DNA from: Candidatus Paenibacillus intestinavium
GTDB taxonomy: Bacteria > Bacillota > Bacilli > Paenibacillales > Paenibacillaceae
DNA length: 46,246 bases
Assembly: GCA_019113605.1 (NCBI GenBank)
Contig: DXHF01000041.1
Coordinates: 1 to 46,246, forward strand
Reading direction: 5' to 3'
Part shown: piece after piece, positions 35,540 through 45,846 of the stretch
Layout: each line of letters starts with the position of its first letter
How positions within the stretch are numbered: position 1 is the first letter of the stretch
Notes under the pieces: model-generated
The model's input: the letters and a program-made list of their open reading frames with translations, nothing else
What the model was told of the DNA's origin: nothing
Database searches by the model: none
Made by a program: the position numbers and the translations under genes

Positions 35540-38500
35540 TTATGGAAGTAATAGCTGAGACATGGTCAGGTCGGCGAACCGTCTGATCATCACTGCCGCT
35601 TCAGCCCTTGTCGCTGTGTTTTGAGGTGCAAGTATATCAGTTGCACGCCCTTGTATAATACCCTGTTGTACAGCAAAGGAAATTCCCTCCATAGCCCACG
35701 AACTAATTTCTTCTTGATCTTTGTAGCTAGTAAGGAATGACGAACCTGATTGTTCTAAGTCTTGAGTGAACTGCTTATACTGCCATGTCCGATGTAACAA
35801 CACACCCATTTGTTCTCTTGTAATGGGAGCTAATGGTGCATACTCGGTTTCACTCATCCCGCTGACTAGACCAAGCGACCAAGCGATGCCCACATCTTGG
35901 GCGTACCAAGCATCCTTATCTACATCCGTGAATGGATGAGACTGACTTGGCTTGGTGCTATCGACTCCTAGAACACGGAGCAACAATGTAACGTACTCCG
36001 CCCGGGTAATATTCGCTTGTGGATCAAAATGACCTTCCCTGCGACCCGCGATAATTTGTCTTCCCGCAAGTACTTCTACATCGTTCCGCGCCCAATGTTT
36101 GGCCATATCATTAAATTCAAGCTGCGAAAGCATCAATGCCCAAGTGCCATTGCTACTTAGCTTATAGCGAACCGTGTTACTGTGCGTGTCGAACAAAGTC
36201 GGCATATACTTCCATGCCCCACTATCCTCATCTCGCATATATATTCCAATGCGATCAGGCTGTGTTACTTGGAAAGTATCTGGAAATGCAAACTCCATAA
36301 TTAAATCAGTGGGCCACTGAGCTAATTCCTTTGTTACTCCGCTTTTATCTATTTGTACAAAACGAATCGTTCCTGCCCAATCCATAACCTTCAGACCTAC
36401 CGTGGATTGGATATTCTCCGGCGTTACCTCGACAAATATGCGGATTTCTTCCTCGCTTGCAGTCCATTGACCTCCAGGAATTGTTAGTATGGCACCACCT
36501 GGCAATGTAATTACTGTATCTTGTTCATGCAACCATTTCGTTCCCTCCTTATTCCCCGGTAATATTGGAATAACGGGATAATATGGTGGTGTGACAGGTG
36601 TTTCCGGATCAACCTTACCCACTGCTTTCATATCTACCTTGCCGGAATGTGCGCTCTCCACACCATTCACGGTTTGCGTTGCATAGTATCCGTTTCCTTC
36701 TTCGAGTGCGAAGATTGCACTTCCCTTGTCAAGTAGAGTCGCCGTTGTTACGACAATATTTGCATCGTTGTAAACCTTAAGATTTGCTTGATGATACGCC
36801 CCGTACACAAGCATTTCCTTTTCGTTTAATTGATTGACGATCACCTTCACCGGCTGCGGTATAACGATGACCTTACGCGTTGCTATCCCGACATTGCCCG
36901 CAGTATCCGTTGCGCTATATAAGATTTGATAAGTACCCGGAATAGCCGTATTGACCGGGCCACCACCTACGACGAGTTGCTTCGTTAGAACACCGTCCCG
37001 ATCATCGATGGCGGTTGCTCCTAGGTCTAGATATAGCTCCCCGGCAACGATGCTCACTTCCGCTGCGCCATTCATCGTAACGATTGGATCAACCTTATCT
37101 AACGGCAATACAGAGAACGTCCGCTCATAAGGGGTACTTACAAAGCGATCTGCATAACTCATGAGTGGTGCCTGCACGTTTAATCTATATTCATGGCCCT
37201 CTACCAGCGAATCATTTAGGTGAACTCGAACTTTCAAAGTCAGTTCGTTGTTGACCCTACCGCTTGAATCACCCTTGTTTCCTTGGGATATCATGACCGG
37301 ATTCAACACTTCTAGTTGATTCACGATTGATTCTGTTCCACTCGGTAAATACAAACTGATCGCTTCTTCTGTGATGGAATCCGTTCTGACATATTTATCG
37401 AAGGTGATATCAACGTATGAATTCCCTGAAATTGCCTGTACTTTAGCCACCTTTGGGCCATGTACCGATTTCAACCCAATATTGACATCGAAATGTTCAG
37501 GCAATACTTTCAATTCGGCACTATAAGCGGTTTCGTATCCTTCCTTCTCATAGATCACCTGCCACCATCCGACGGGTACATCCCAGCCATAGCGTCCTTC
37601 AGCATTCGTATAATGGGGGTTCAATTGTCCATACCAATCAGCATCCCAGAACTCCCATGCATCCGTTGTATTCTCTCGGTACATAATCGTTGTCAGTACA
37701 CCCTCTAATCGGTTGTCTTCTACAGCTTCAAACACATAGCCGCTTGGGTCATAAACAAACGTGGGTTTAGCCACTGGTTTTTTATCCGGGTCCTTGCTTT
37801 TGGATGTTCCATCTTCCCAGTCCCCGCCCGGAGGTGCATTCGGTTCATCCGGCTCACCCCCACATTCCACTTCAGGCATTTCCAACCAACTATCCAACAA
37901 ACCTTCAACATTATCCATGGCTTTTTTCGAATCTTTCGCCAAGGATTTGCCTATCATTGTACCTACTGCATCCAATGCAAATCCGGGTGCTAAACCGACA
38001 CCTGAAAATGCTGAAATCACAGAGGTTGTCGTGAGTATACCAGTTGTCACAAACTCTAACGTGAGTTGTTCCCTCACCTTCTCCACCATAAATGCCATAT
38101 GATCTTTCGCATCTTGCGGTATGGTACAGCGGTCCATCGCTTTTAGCTTATCTTCAATACGATCAAACTGGGGATTTCTTAAATCCACAAATTTTGCAGT
38201 ATCAAACGCTGTTTTCGTATTTCCGGCATAGCTGAAGAAAGTCGCGATCTTCGCTTTTGATGCGGCACGGACGACATCCGGACGTGCTGCCAAAATTTCA
38301 CTTTGTAAATAAGCAAATTGTTGTAATTGATCGTTATCCACTATTGCAGTGACATTTCCGGCTTCGATCAGAAGGTCTAATTTCGTTGCCGTCGAATTTT
38401 CCGCAATATCAAACGCCTTAACTTCGAAGAAATAGGACTGACCCTGTGTTAAATCTTTCACCCTGTGCGTGGTTATATTTCCAGCAACCGTCGCAATCCA

Positions 38501-41500
38501 TTGCCCATCTTGATAAATTCGATAGTATTGCAACCAGTAATCATCCACTGCAGGGGTCCATTGTAACTTGACTGTATTGCTGTCCACCTCTGAAGCAATG
38601 ATTTCCGACCCAGACGCCCATTCCGGGGCTGATTGATCCGGCTTAGCAAAATCCTCAGCTGAAATAAATGTCGTTCCGGTAAAGTGGATCGCATCCCCGT
38701 TGATGCTGCCGGAAGTCGTAGCAGTTGCGGAGATATCTCTAACCGGATCGTAAAATTCGTCCCCCCACGTATCTTCCACTTCCGTCTCCATACGGATTTT
38801 AAAAATTCCTTCAAATTCTTGCATCCGAGGCATTTCTATTTTATATCGCTCTTCCGCGGTAATCCGATTTAGTGAAGGTGTGGCTGTACCCTTAAGCACA
38901 ATCTCATCATCATCTTCACCCAACAATTCAACCTTCGCCCCTGCAGTCCATTGTGGAAGGGTACTCACCGTATCAAAATCCACATAAACGTGTCCAGTTC
39001 CGATTGTCAGCCAATCTTCACGTTTGATTTCTGCTACATATTTACCTTCGTGCCATATGGCATTCTGTGGTTTATGCCCTTCCATTTGAATCATAACATT
39101 TTCTGCTTTTTCAGGTTGATGGAATTCCACTTCAATATAAATATTGTTTCCTGTTAATAAAAAGTATGGAAATGATGGAACGACACCCGTAACATCGACC
39201 TCATATTTACTAAACCTGTCGTAGAACTGTTTGCCCATGGAAAGGATCATTTTCTTCACATAGGGTTGATCTGTATTATACAGTGTCCATACTTCACCTG
39301 AACGCCACGTTTGATCATCTATAGTGGCCACCGCATAGATATGATGCCAGTGTACATCTCCTTCGTAAAATAACTTGGCATCCTTTGACCAATAACCACT
39401 GGCAGATGCAGTTGTGCGCCCAACCCATATGTCATCACCGTAAATATCGACCACACTGCCCGCAGGTGCGCGACCGTTTAGGTTTACAGATAAATCTACG
39501 ATGCGTTCGGGCACTTCGATCGTGATTGCTTTTGCAGCCAAGGATTCATGACCAATCGTCTCAAGTCCTAAATCATGCTGCAAATGTGCTGTAATATTCC
39601 AATCCTTCTCAAGGCCTTTATCTTGATCCGCGGGCAAATGGACTTTGAATAATACAACGCCTTCTTCCTGGGGATCAAGGCTGCCGATGGCAATCGATGC
39701 CACAGAACCCGTATATGGATTGCCATTCAGAACGACACTATCAGAAACGATTTGCACGCCTGGTGGCAAATCCAGATTCAGGGCTACATTATCAACCCTG
39801 TCATTTGCTCCATTACGGTATGTGACACGTAGGTTCATGTCCATCCCTAATGTCGCTTCATGACCTACCCTTTGTATGCCATTGCCTTCTCGACCTGCAA
39901 AAAATCTACCTTCTGCCAATTTGAAATTCCCAATGTTCATAGAAGGGACATTGTCCACAACGACCACTCTTTCTCCTATCGCTTGTGGAGATCCCGTTTT
40001 TACGATTTGCAACAAATATTGTCCCGAAGTTGGGGCAAGTACGTTTAGGTCATGCTTACTCCTAAGGAATTGAGTTGCTACTTTCTTACCTCGCTTACCT
40101 GCATGATCCAGTACATATAAATTGGCTTCCCCTTGCTTGAATGTCCCATTGTATTCAATCGTGCCCGAAATCGGTATTCCTCTGCGTATCACTTCTAGGG
40201 ATATGTTAATATTTTTGTCCACTCCAGTAACAATAGTCTGAGTAGCCTCTGACACCCCCATCTGTGAACCTTGCAGGTGAACCTCAATCCGATCGCCTTT
40301 TTGTGCTTTGAATGAATGAATACCACTTCTAATGACTTGACGTAATTGTAAAACCTTCGTGGATCCATCTAAATTCGCCACTTGCAATGTGAGAAGCCCG
40401 TTTCGCAACAATTCGTTCACATCAAGGTTCAAATCACCAGAATTTTCATTCTTGATGGTGATGTCAACATTAAGATTGTAGTCATGAAGTAATGTTCCCT
40501 GATAGGAAACCTCCGTTGTTTGATTTTGATTCACTTCAATATTCGGTATGGCATAACCGACCAGCTTAAAGGCATAGTCATGATTTAACACTTCAATCGT
40601 AGACACACCCGAAGGTACCTCAACCGTAAAAATACCATTGGTATCAGTGACTGCATAGAAAGGTTCTGAGTCAACAAAATTTTTAAATAGCTGGGTATGC
40701 ATCAGAACTACTCGAACACCTTGAATCGGTTCTCCATCCTGATCCAAGATTGTCCCTTTTACTGTCCCGGTATTTTTATATTCGGTTGCATACGCCCTCT
40801 CGATGTCAAATACATCACCTATTAAAGCTGGAACCTCTATTACCCCGTCCGTATAGGCTTCATATAAGATACGGGTCCCCGACACATGTACGTTCACATC
40901 TGTGCCTTGTATCAATCGGGTTTTTCCAAAAGGATGGGCTATCCCGTGCTCGTTCGTTACCGCGGTACCTACAAGCTGACCGTTTTCTCCATTCGTAACA
41001 GTCACTCGCTCACCCTTAATCGGGTCCCCCGCTTCGTTGATGACACGTACAGAAAATGCGCTGCGTGTTAACAATGAAACTGATTCACTGATCACTCCGC
41101 CTGCACTGATTTCAAACTCCGTACGATTGACGTGAATGCCCTCATCTAGTAATTCGACGGTGTAATCATCGCTAGGGATTAGATTACTAAAAGTGACTGA
41201 CTGGTTACCGTTTAGTTTAAAATACTCACCAGATTGCTTACTTGCACTCCATAATTGGACCGCTGCCGATCCTAAGCTAGGCTGTGCTCCACCAGGAACA
41301 TTAAATGTAAAGGATACCGTCAATTCCCCTGACACGAGCAATGGAAAACCTACAATAGCAACCGGTTCTGTGATAAATCCATTTCCATCGTCCATCGTTC
41401 CGGTTAGACTCAGAAGCTTGGAAATGCCAGCTGTAATTGGGAAGCTATACTTATACAAACCTACTTGCACAGAATCCTCTATCAAAGTCAAATCTTCTGT

Positions 41501-44500
41501 TTCGATGATCGCATCACCGTTACCATCAATCTTTTCGTAAGTTAGTACTGCTTTTGCAAGCATGTTTGGTTTACCCGTCATCTTTATGAGCAAATCCTCA
41601 CCCAGTGGAGCCACGTTTCTCATTTTCGAGAAAGTAGGGATACTCCATGTGAAAGAGCCGACAGACAACGCAGCAGTGGTCACTTCCACCGTGTCCGTAT
41701 GCGGTACAGTACTTCCATCTAGCACAGTAAAAACTTGATACGTGTACGTAGTGGATGGTTTCGGATATCGATCCATGTAAGTTAATTTCATCGGATCTAT
41801 CGTATCATCAAGGCTTACCCACGTTTCATTTGCTTCTTTTCGTCTGATTTCATAATGGTCTAGCGTCGAACCAGGTGTGTCCACTCTTGCTTCCCATGTT
41901 AATTGCACAGAACCATCCGTTTGCTCTGCTGCAAATAAGGAAACAAGACCAGCGGATACCGCGGCGGTCTTTACCTGCGTGGTGCTCGGTCCAGTAGTCG
42001 TCTGTCCATGGGAGTTCCCCGCTTCCACCTTAAATTGATAGGTGGTATCAGGTGTTAACCCTGTGATTGTTACATGGCTATTTGTACCCGTCACCGTTTT
42101 AACAGGGGTAGAATTGCCATTCTGATAGATGAGATAATTCGTTACAGACCCCGTAGCCACTGACCAGTCTAATCGAATGGAAGTTGTTCCAATCTGTGTA
42201 GCCGTCAGTTCACTTTCAGTACTCCAAGTAGGCGGTTCCTGAATTATTGCAGATAGATCCAACGTAGTTATAAACGTTTGGGTACCAGACAGATTACTGT
42301 GTTCCGGGTCCAAATTATTGCTTTGGGTTTGATACGAAATGTGAGCTTTATCCCCTATTACAATAATACTGGGATTAATGCTGCTCATTAAACCCGCTAC
42401 CCCGTCGGATGATTGGCTGATGAGGTAAGGCTTATTATCTATGCGATCAAATAAATAAACTTGCTTAATCAGCTTATTTGTTGTATTTTGCGCGACAACA
42501 TCACGTTCTGTGACATATGCGACATAGCGGCCATCAGCGCTTATTGTCGGTTTGGCATCAAACTGACCGACCTGACCGACATCTCCTGCAAAATACCCCC
42601 TCCAGTCCACAGAGATTCGTTCTGTTATGTCCTCCAAAGTATCATATACATAGGCATGGTATGATTTTGAGCCTCCGTCAAAGTTCTGATGATGGACATA
42701 ACTCACATAACGGCCATCTCCACTTAAACTGGGTTGGTCATACTTGTAATATTGTTTCGTCTCTTGTCGTTCAATCGTATTCTTCGTCCCTAATAAAATA
42801 TTTTGGACATAAACCAGCTTTCTATTTCCATCAGTAGTTTGAATTGTATATGAGATCGTACTCCCATCCGCACTAATTACAGGGGAGCCTGGAATGCCTG
42901 TTAGGGATTCATCCCCTTGCGTAATGAACTGCAAAGGATCTGCGCTCTCATCCACATGATAGACGTAAATCGCTATTTTTCCAGCATCATGGGATGATGG
43001 GATCAGACGATCCTCCGTCATAAAAACAATCGTGCTTCCATCAGCACTAATGACTAATGGCTGTGAAGATTGTGGTATCGAAGTAGCTTTCGCATTAATG
43101 CGGATCGTCTTAGGCGTCGGTCCCGATTCATCATACAAAAACACAGCTTCACCCGTTTGACCCTGTTCAGCTACCAAGTTTTTAGCTTGAGATGAGAACG
43201 CAATCCGTTTCCCATCACTACTAATGGACGGACTATCGTCTGGACCATTTCCTGGTACTGTCGAATCCCCCAGTATATGACTGATCAGCTTCAGCTCATT
43301 TTCTTCGCGATCGTATCGGTAAATATGACTCCAGCCATCACTTCCAATTGTGTTGTCCGGCTTAATGGATGAGGTAAATACGACATATCTCCCATCCAAA
43401 CTTAATGAAGCATTCTCTGCCCTTGTTTTAAATGGATTTCCATCCGGATGACTCATCATTTCCGTTGTAATTCCCAAACCTGCTTTTGATGTTTTCCCAG
43501 TCAAAAAGACATCTTCTGACTCATTTCCATCTTCATCTTTCGCAACTATTCGATACTCATATGTTGTGTCTTGCTGTAAATAACTATATATCGGGCTGCC
43601 AAATTGGATACCTGTCGCATTCGCATCGAATAGTTTGCCTTCCATAAGAGCAGAAGAACCCGTAATTAAAGGTTGCGTGCTTCCATTTCGAAATACAGTA
43701 TACGTTAATTGGGCGTCAGGAGCTGCATCCGCTGGGGGATCCCATTCCAGCATGAGTGCTCCTGGATAGGTTTCCGTGATACGCGCTTGTGTAACTGGTC
43801 CCATCGCGGCTGTTAAACCCATTACAAGCATGGATGGACCCGTACCCCCTTGGGGTAATGCTAAACCAATGCCAGCGTGTTCAAGCACCTTATTCATACT
43901 TAATACTGGGCATATGAACGCTAGTTCCCCATCGTTATCCGGACACTCTCGCAAAGGTTGTCCAAGCAACAAGGCATCCCTTACCGCTTCTGAAGTTAAC
44001 TGTGAATCCGCTAACCACGCTAAAGCGGCTGCCGCGGTAACGTACCCCGCCGCGAACGAGGTTCCTGAAGAGGTACCATATAAATCATTCGGCTTCGTCG
44101 ATACAATATTCCCTCCCGGTGCATATACATCCGCCTGTTTGTTCGATGAGCTGATTAAGTTATGATTCTGTCCCGTTGCGCCTACAGACACAACACCTGG
44201 CAATGCGGCAGGAAAATAACCACTAATATCCTCCCCATTGTTGCCCGCAGCGGCAACGATCAGAACATCTGCAGCTTGCGCATATTGAACAGCATCTTGC
44301 AGCAAACGCGGAACTTCAGTAAAACGTTCACCAAAGCTCATATTAATAACACGTACACGCTCTCCTGCAGGTCCCCTCCAATTAACCGCGTAAAGGACCG
44401 CTTCATAAATATCGGATAACCGTGCTTCCTTTAATTCATTAAGAACCTTAACCGACAGTACAAATACTGGCGCTGTACCTGCGGCCCCTACGATACCCGT

Positions 44501-45217
44501 CCCATTGTTGGCAGCCGCATTAATAATTCCTGTTACTCGTGTGCCATGACCGCTAAGATCCATCATATTCATCGGATCTTCGCTGTCTTGGATATTGATT
44601 CCTGGAAGCACTCTGCCATTCAAATCCTCATGTTGTAGATCTACGCCCGTATCCAGAACGGCTACATAGACAGACTCTGCTTCAGTATTCGAAGTTAGGC
44701 GATGTGCATCCAATCGTTGCCATGCCCGCTCAGCATCAATCACCTCTAGTGCCCACTGGGTGGATTGTGCTGGGTCATTCAACGTATTATTCGCTTTAAG
44801 AAACCGATCAAATTCTGCGTAGACTACTTGAGGATGTTCCGATAACGCCTCTATCGCTAAGTTCATCCGATCTAGATCTGCAAAACCAAGTAAGACAAGG
44901 TGTTCATCCAACATTGTTGCAGACTCTGGATGGAATAGGTAAAGTAATTCCGACGCTACCAGCCCGTCGATGTCTTGGTCTAATTTAACAATCACCTGGC
45001 CAAGAGCAGGGTCGCCTGATGAGAGACCGACATCCTGCACGCTTTCCCCATCTACGATTGAATTATCGATTTGATCCAAAAAGTCCACCGTTGATACACG
45101 AGAAGATATTTGACCCTGCACGATCTCAGCAGGGATCAATTGAAATAAAAGTAACATTGATAAAAGGATACAAGTCCATGAGACAATTAAACGTCTGCCG
45201 GTTTTAGCTTTAAGCAA
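35540..45217 (-). CDS. Giant (3225-residue) secreted subtilisin-like, SLH-anchored multidomain protein
   Basis: After a signal peptide (about 1-36) and a propeptide-like region (about 70-140) comes an S8 subtilase domain (about 150-450). Its triad is Asp189 (VAVLDTGVD), His224 (SGHGTRVTG) and Ser387 (GTSSGTSFAAG), with the oxyanion Asn in AAGNNG. Next are a fibronectin III domain, a TolB/PD40-like beta-propeller with about six repeats (ISADGSTI, SLDGRYVVF, about 590-990), two more fibronectin III domains, CarboxypepD_reg/CNA-B-like domains, a DUF11-like repeat (GANDRVDNVALNLDLPPG), another fibronectin III, a helical region, more Ig-like folds including a DUF5011-like domain (LGATAIDDRDG), and three SLH domains (about 3040-3215). 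The start is TTG behind GGAGGAG. It is monocistronic. It could process surface proteins or scavenge peptides; its target is unknown. Confidence 0.88.
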   Translation of the reverse strand: MLKAKTGRRLIVSWTCILLSMLLLFQLIPAEIVQGQISSRVSTVDFLDQIDNSIVDGESVQDVGLSSGDPALGQVIVKLDQDIDGLVASELLYLFHPESATMLDEHLVLLGFADLDRMNLAIEALSEHPQVVYAEFDRFLKANNTLNDPAQSTQWALEVIDAERAWQRLDAHRLTSNTEAESVYVAVLDTGVDLQHEDLNGRVLPGINIQDSEDPMNMMDLSGHGTRVTGIINAAANNGTGIVGAAGTAPVFVLSVKVLNELKEARLSDIYEAVLYAVNWRGPAGERVRVINMSFGERFTEVPRLLQDAVQYAQAADVLIVAAAGNNGEDISGYFPAALPGVVSVGATGQNHNLISSSNKQADVYAPGGNIVSTKPNDLYGTSSGTSFAAGYVTAAAALAWLADSQLTSEAVRDALLLGQPLRECPDNDGELAFICPVLSMNKVLEHAGIGLALPQGGTGPSMLVMGLTAAMGPVTQARITETYPGALMLEWDPPADAAPDAQLTYTVFRNGSTQPLITGSSALMEGKLFDANATGIQFGSPIYSYLQQDTTYEYRIVAKDEDGNESEDVFLTGKTSKAGLGITTEMMSHPDGNPFKTRAENASLSLDGRYVVFTSSIKPDNTIGSDGWSHIYRYDREENELKLISHILGDSTVPGNGPDDSPSISSDGKRIAFSSQAKNLVAEQGQTGEAVFLYDESGPTPKTIRINAKATSIPQSSQPLVISADGSTIVFMTEDRLIPSSHDAGKIAIYVYHVDESADPLQFITQGDESLTGIPGSPVISADGSTISYTIQTTDGNRKLVYVQNILLGTKNTIERQETKQYYKYDQPSLSGDGRYVSYVHHQNFDGGSKSYHAYVYDTLEDITERISVDWRGYFAGDVGQVGQFDAKPTISADGRYVAYVTERDVVAQNTTNKLIKQVYLFDRIDNKPYLISQSSDGVAGLMSSINPSIIVIGDKAHISYQTQSNNLDPEHSNLSGTQTFITTLDLSAIIQEPPTWSTESELTATQIGTTSIRLDWSVATGSVTNYLIYQNGNSTPVKTVTGTNSHVTITGLTPDTTYQFKVEAGNSHGQTTTGPSTTQVKTAAVSAGLVSLFAAEQTDGSVQLTWEARVDTPGSTLDHYEIRRKEANETWVSLDDTIDPMKLTYMDRYPKPSTTYTYQVFTVLDGSTVPHTDTVEVTTAALSVGSFTWSIPTFSKMRNVAPLGEDLLIKMTGKPNMLAKAVLTYEKIDGNGDAIIETEDLTLIEDSVQVGLYKYSFPITAGISKLLSLTGTMDDGNGFITEPVAIVGFPLLVSGELTVSFTFNVPGGAQPSLGSAAVQLWSASKQSGEYFKLNGNQSVTFSNLIPSDDYTVELLDEGIHVNRTEFEISAGGVISESVSLLTRSAFSVRVINEAGDPIKGERVTVTNGENGQLVGTAVTNEHGIAHPFGKTRLIQGTDVNVHVSGTRILYEAYTDGVIEVPALIGDVFDIERAYATEYKNTGTVKGTILDQDGEPIQGVRVVLMHTQLFKNFVDSEPFYAVTDTNGIFTVEVPSGVSTIEVLNHDYAFKLVGYAIPNIEVNQNQTTEVSYQGTLLHDYNLNVDITIKNENSGDLNLDVNELLRNGLLTLQVANLDGSTKVLQLRQVIRSGIHSFKAQKGDRIEVHLQGSQMGVSEATQTIVTGVDKNINISLEVIRRGIPISGTIEYNGTFKQGEANLYVLDHAGKRGKKVATQFLRSKHDLNVLAPTSGQYLLQIVKTGSPQAIGERVVVVDNVPSMNIGNFKLAEGRFFAGREGNGIQRVGHEATLGMDMNLRVTYRNGANDRVDNVALNLDLPPGVQIVSDSVVLNGNPYTGSVASIAIGSLDPQEEGVVLFKVHLPADQDKGLEKDWNITAHLQHDLGLETIGHESLAAKAITIEVPERIVDLSVNLNGRAPAGSVVDIYGDDIWVGRTTASASGYWSKDAKLFYEGDVHWHHIYAVATIDDQTWRSGEVWTLYNTDQPYVKKMILSMGKQFYDRFSKYEVDVTGVVPSFPYFLLTGNNIYIEVEFHQPEKAENVMIQMEGHKPQNAIWHEGKYVAEIKREDWLTIGTGHVYVDFDTVSTLPQWTAGAKVELLGEDDDEIVLKGTATPSLNRITAEERYKIEMPRMQEFEGIFKIRMETEVEDTWGDEFYDPVRDISATATTSGSINGDAIHFTGTTFISAEDFAKPDQSAPEWASGSEIIASEVDSNTVKLQWTPAVDDYWLQYYRIYQDGQWIATVAGNITTHRVKDLTQGQSYFFEVKAFDIAENSTATKLDLLIEAGNVTAIVDNDQLQQFAYLQSEILAARPDVVRAASKAKIATFFSYAGNTKTAFDTAKFVDLRNPQFDRIEDKLKAMDRCTIPQDAKDHMAFMVEKVREQLTLEFVTTGILTTTSVISAFSGVGLAPGFALDAVGTMIGKSLAKDSKKAMDNVEGLLDSWLEMPEVECGGEPDEPNAPPGGDWEDGTSKSKDPDKKPVAKPTFVYDPSGYVFEAVEDNRLEGVLTTIMYRENTTDAWEFWDADWYGQLNPHYTNAEGRYGWDVPVGWWQVIYEKEGYETAYSAELKVLPEHFDVNIGLKSVHGPKVAKVQAISGNSYVDITFDKYVRTDSITEEAISLYLPSGTESIVNQLEVLNPVMISQGNKGDSSGRVNNELTLKVRVHLNDSLVEGHEYRLNVQAPLMSYADRFVSTPYERTFSVLPLDKVDPIVTMNGAAEVSIVAGELYLDLGATAIDDRDGVLTKQLVVGGGPVNTAIPGTYQILYSATDTAGNVGIATRKVIVIPQPVKVIVNQLNEKEMLVYGAYHQANLKVYNDANIVVTTATLLDKGSAIFALEEGNGYYATQTVNGVESAHSGKVDMKAVGKVDPETPVTPPYYPVIPILPGNKEGTKWLHEQDTVITLPGGAILTIPGGQWTASEEEIRIFVEVTPENIQSTVGLKVMDWAGTIRFVQIDKSGVTKELAQWPTDLIMEFAFPDTFQVTQPDRIGIYMRDEDSGAWKYMPTLFDTHSNTVRYKLSSNGTWALMLSQLEFNDMAKHWARNDVEVLAGRQIIAGRREGHFDPQANITRAEYVTLLLRVLGVDSTKPSQSHPFTDVDKDAWYAQDVGIAWSLGLVSGMSETEYAPLAPITREQMGVLLHRTWQYKQFTQDLEQSGSSFLTSYKDQEEISSWAMEGISFAVQQGIIQGRATDILAPQNTATRAEAAVMIRRFADLTMSQLLLP

Positions 45218-45520
45218 GTTTTTTCTCCTCCGATTCTACGTTCATCTTTTATTGTAATACTATTAAATCTAATACTATTCCCTTTAATCAGGTCCCTCTG
45301 AATGCCTCTACCGTAAAGAAACCAAGGTTCACATGCCGTACAAATAACTCCTTTCTTATTATTTTCACATTACATAACTCCTACTTACCTATCGTTTCTC
45401 CCCACCATACCATTCCAAGGTTAAGGTTGGGTAAAGCTTGCAGAGATTTAACAGGATTTTATGACGTTTTTAAAAATTGGATTGAGGAAAGAGAATGCGT
45501 CGAAAAATCCGAGAAGAATA
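45218..45520. other. Intergenic region upstream of the giant gene
   Basis: No gene was recognised. The minus strand just upstream of the start is AT-rich (repeated AGTATTA/TAATAGTATTA near 45255-45275) and could hold the promoter, but no standard -35/-10 pair stood out. Confidence 0.3.
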
Positions 45521-45551
45521 CGAATGCCCGCTTGTTTTAAGCGGGCATTCG
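45521..45551. terminator. Perfect 13-bp stem hairpin
   Basis: CGAATGCCCGCTT pairs exactly with AAGCGGGCATTCG over a GTTTT loop. On the minus strand it follows a possible 37-residue ORF directly and is trailed by TATTCTTCTCGGATTTTTC, so a terminator is the simplest reading. A separate near-palindrome, GCTGCC-a-GGCAGC, lies at 45702-45714. Confidence 0.65.
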
Positions 45552-45665
45552 TTACAGAAGCATTAAGAATAGGGCTTTTGGCTGTTCCGCACAATTCTTT
45601 TGCGAGTAGCCCTTGCCATAGTAAGGTATTCTGCTTTCTTTTGTCCCGATTTTGGTAACATTCAT
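45552..45665 (-). CDS. Possible small ORF of 37 residues, unknown function
   Basis: ATG at 45665 is preceded by a near-perfect AAGGAGGTG ribosome site at 8-base spacing. The frame runs MNVTKIGTKESRIPYYGKGY and ends LFLMLL, with its TAA directly against the hairpin at 45521-45551. It is too short for the ORF track and overlaps the track's 80-residue ORF in another frame. The strong ribosome site and adjacent terminator favour translation, but the composition is not informative and I recognise no family. Confidence 0.35.
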   Translation of the reverse strand: MNVTKIGTKESRIPYYGKGYSQKNCAEQPKALFLMLL

Positions 45666-45776
45666 TAACTAAACACCTCCTTAGGTTCAACCCTTCATCA
45701 TGCTGCCAGGCAGCGTGACTACTATGGTATCTGCTGACTTCTCACGATAAATCTTGTTTCAACCGCATGGCGCACA

Positions 45777-45818
45777 AAGAGGTTACCCACGAGTTAGATA
45801 ACTCATGAGTAACCTCTT
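45777..45818. terminator. Terminator of the sensor kinase gene
   Basis: AAGAGGTTAC pairs with GTAACCTCTT, continued by an inner GAGTTA/TAACTC stem. It lies 29 bases past the kinase stop. The T stretch is short on the minus strand (CTCTTTG) and better on the plus strand (TATCTCTTTT). Confidence 0.75.
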
Positions 45819-45846
45819 ATCTCTTTTCATAATTCTACTGAACAAT

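Noticed and set aside
45448-45690. 80-residue ORF on the minus strand
   Set aside because: It runs through a perfect 13-bp hairpin and has a poorer ribosome context than the overlapping 37-residue frame; probably non-coding.
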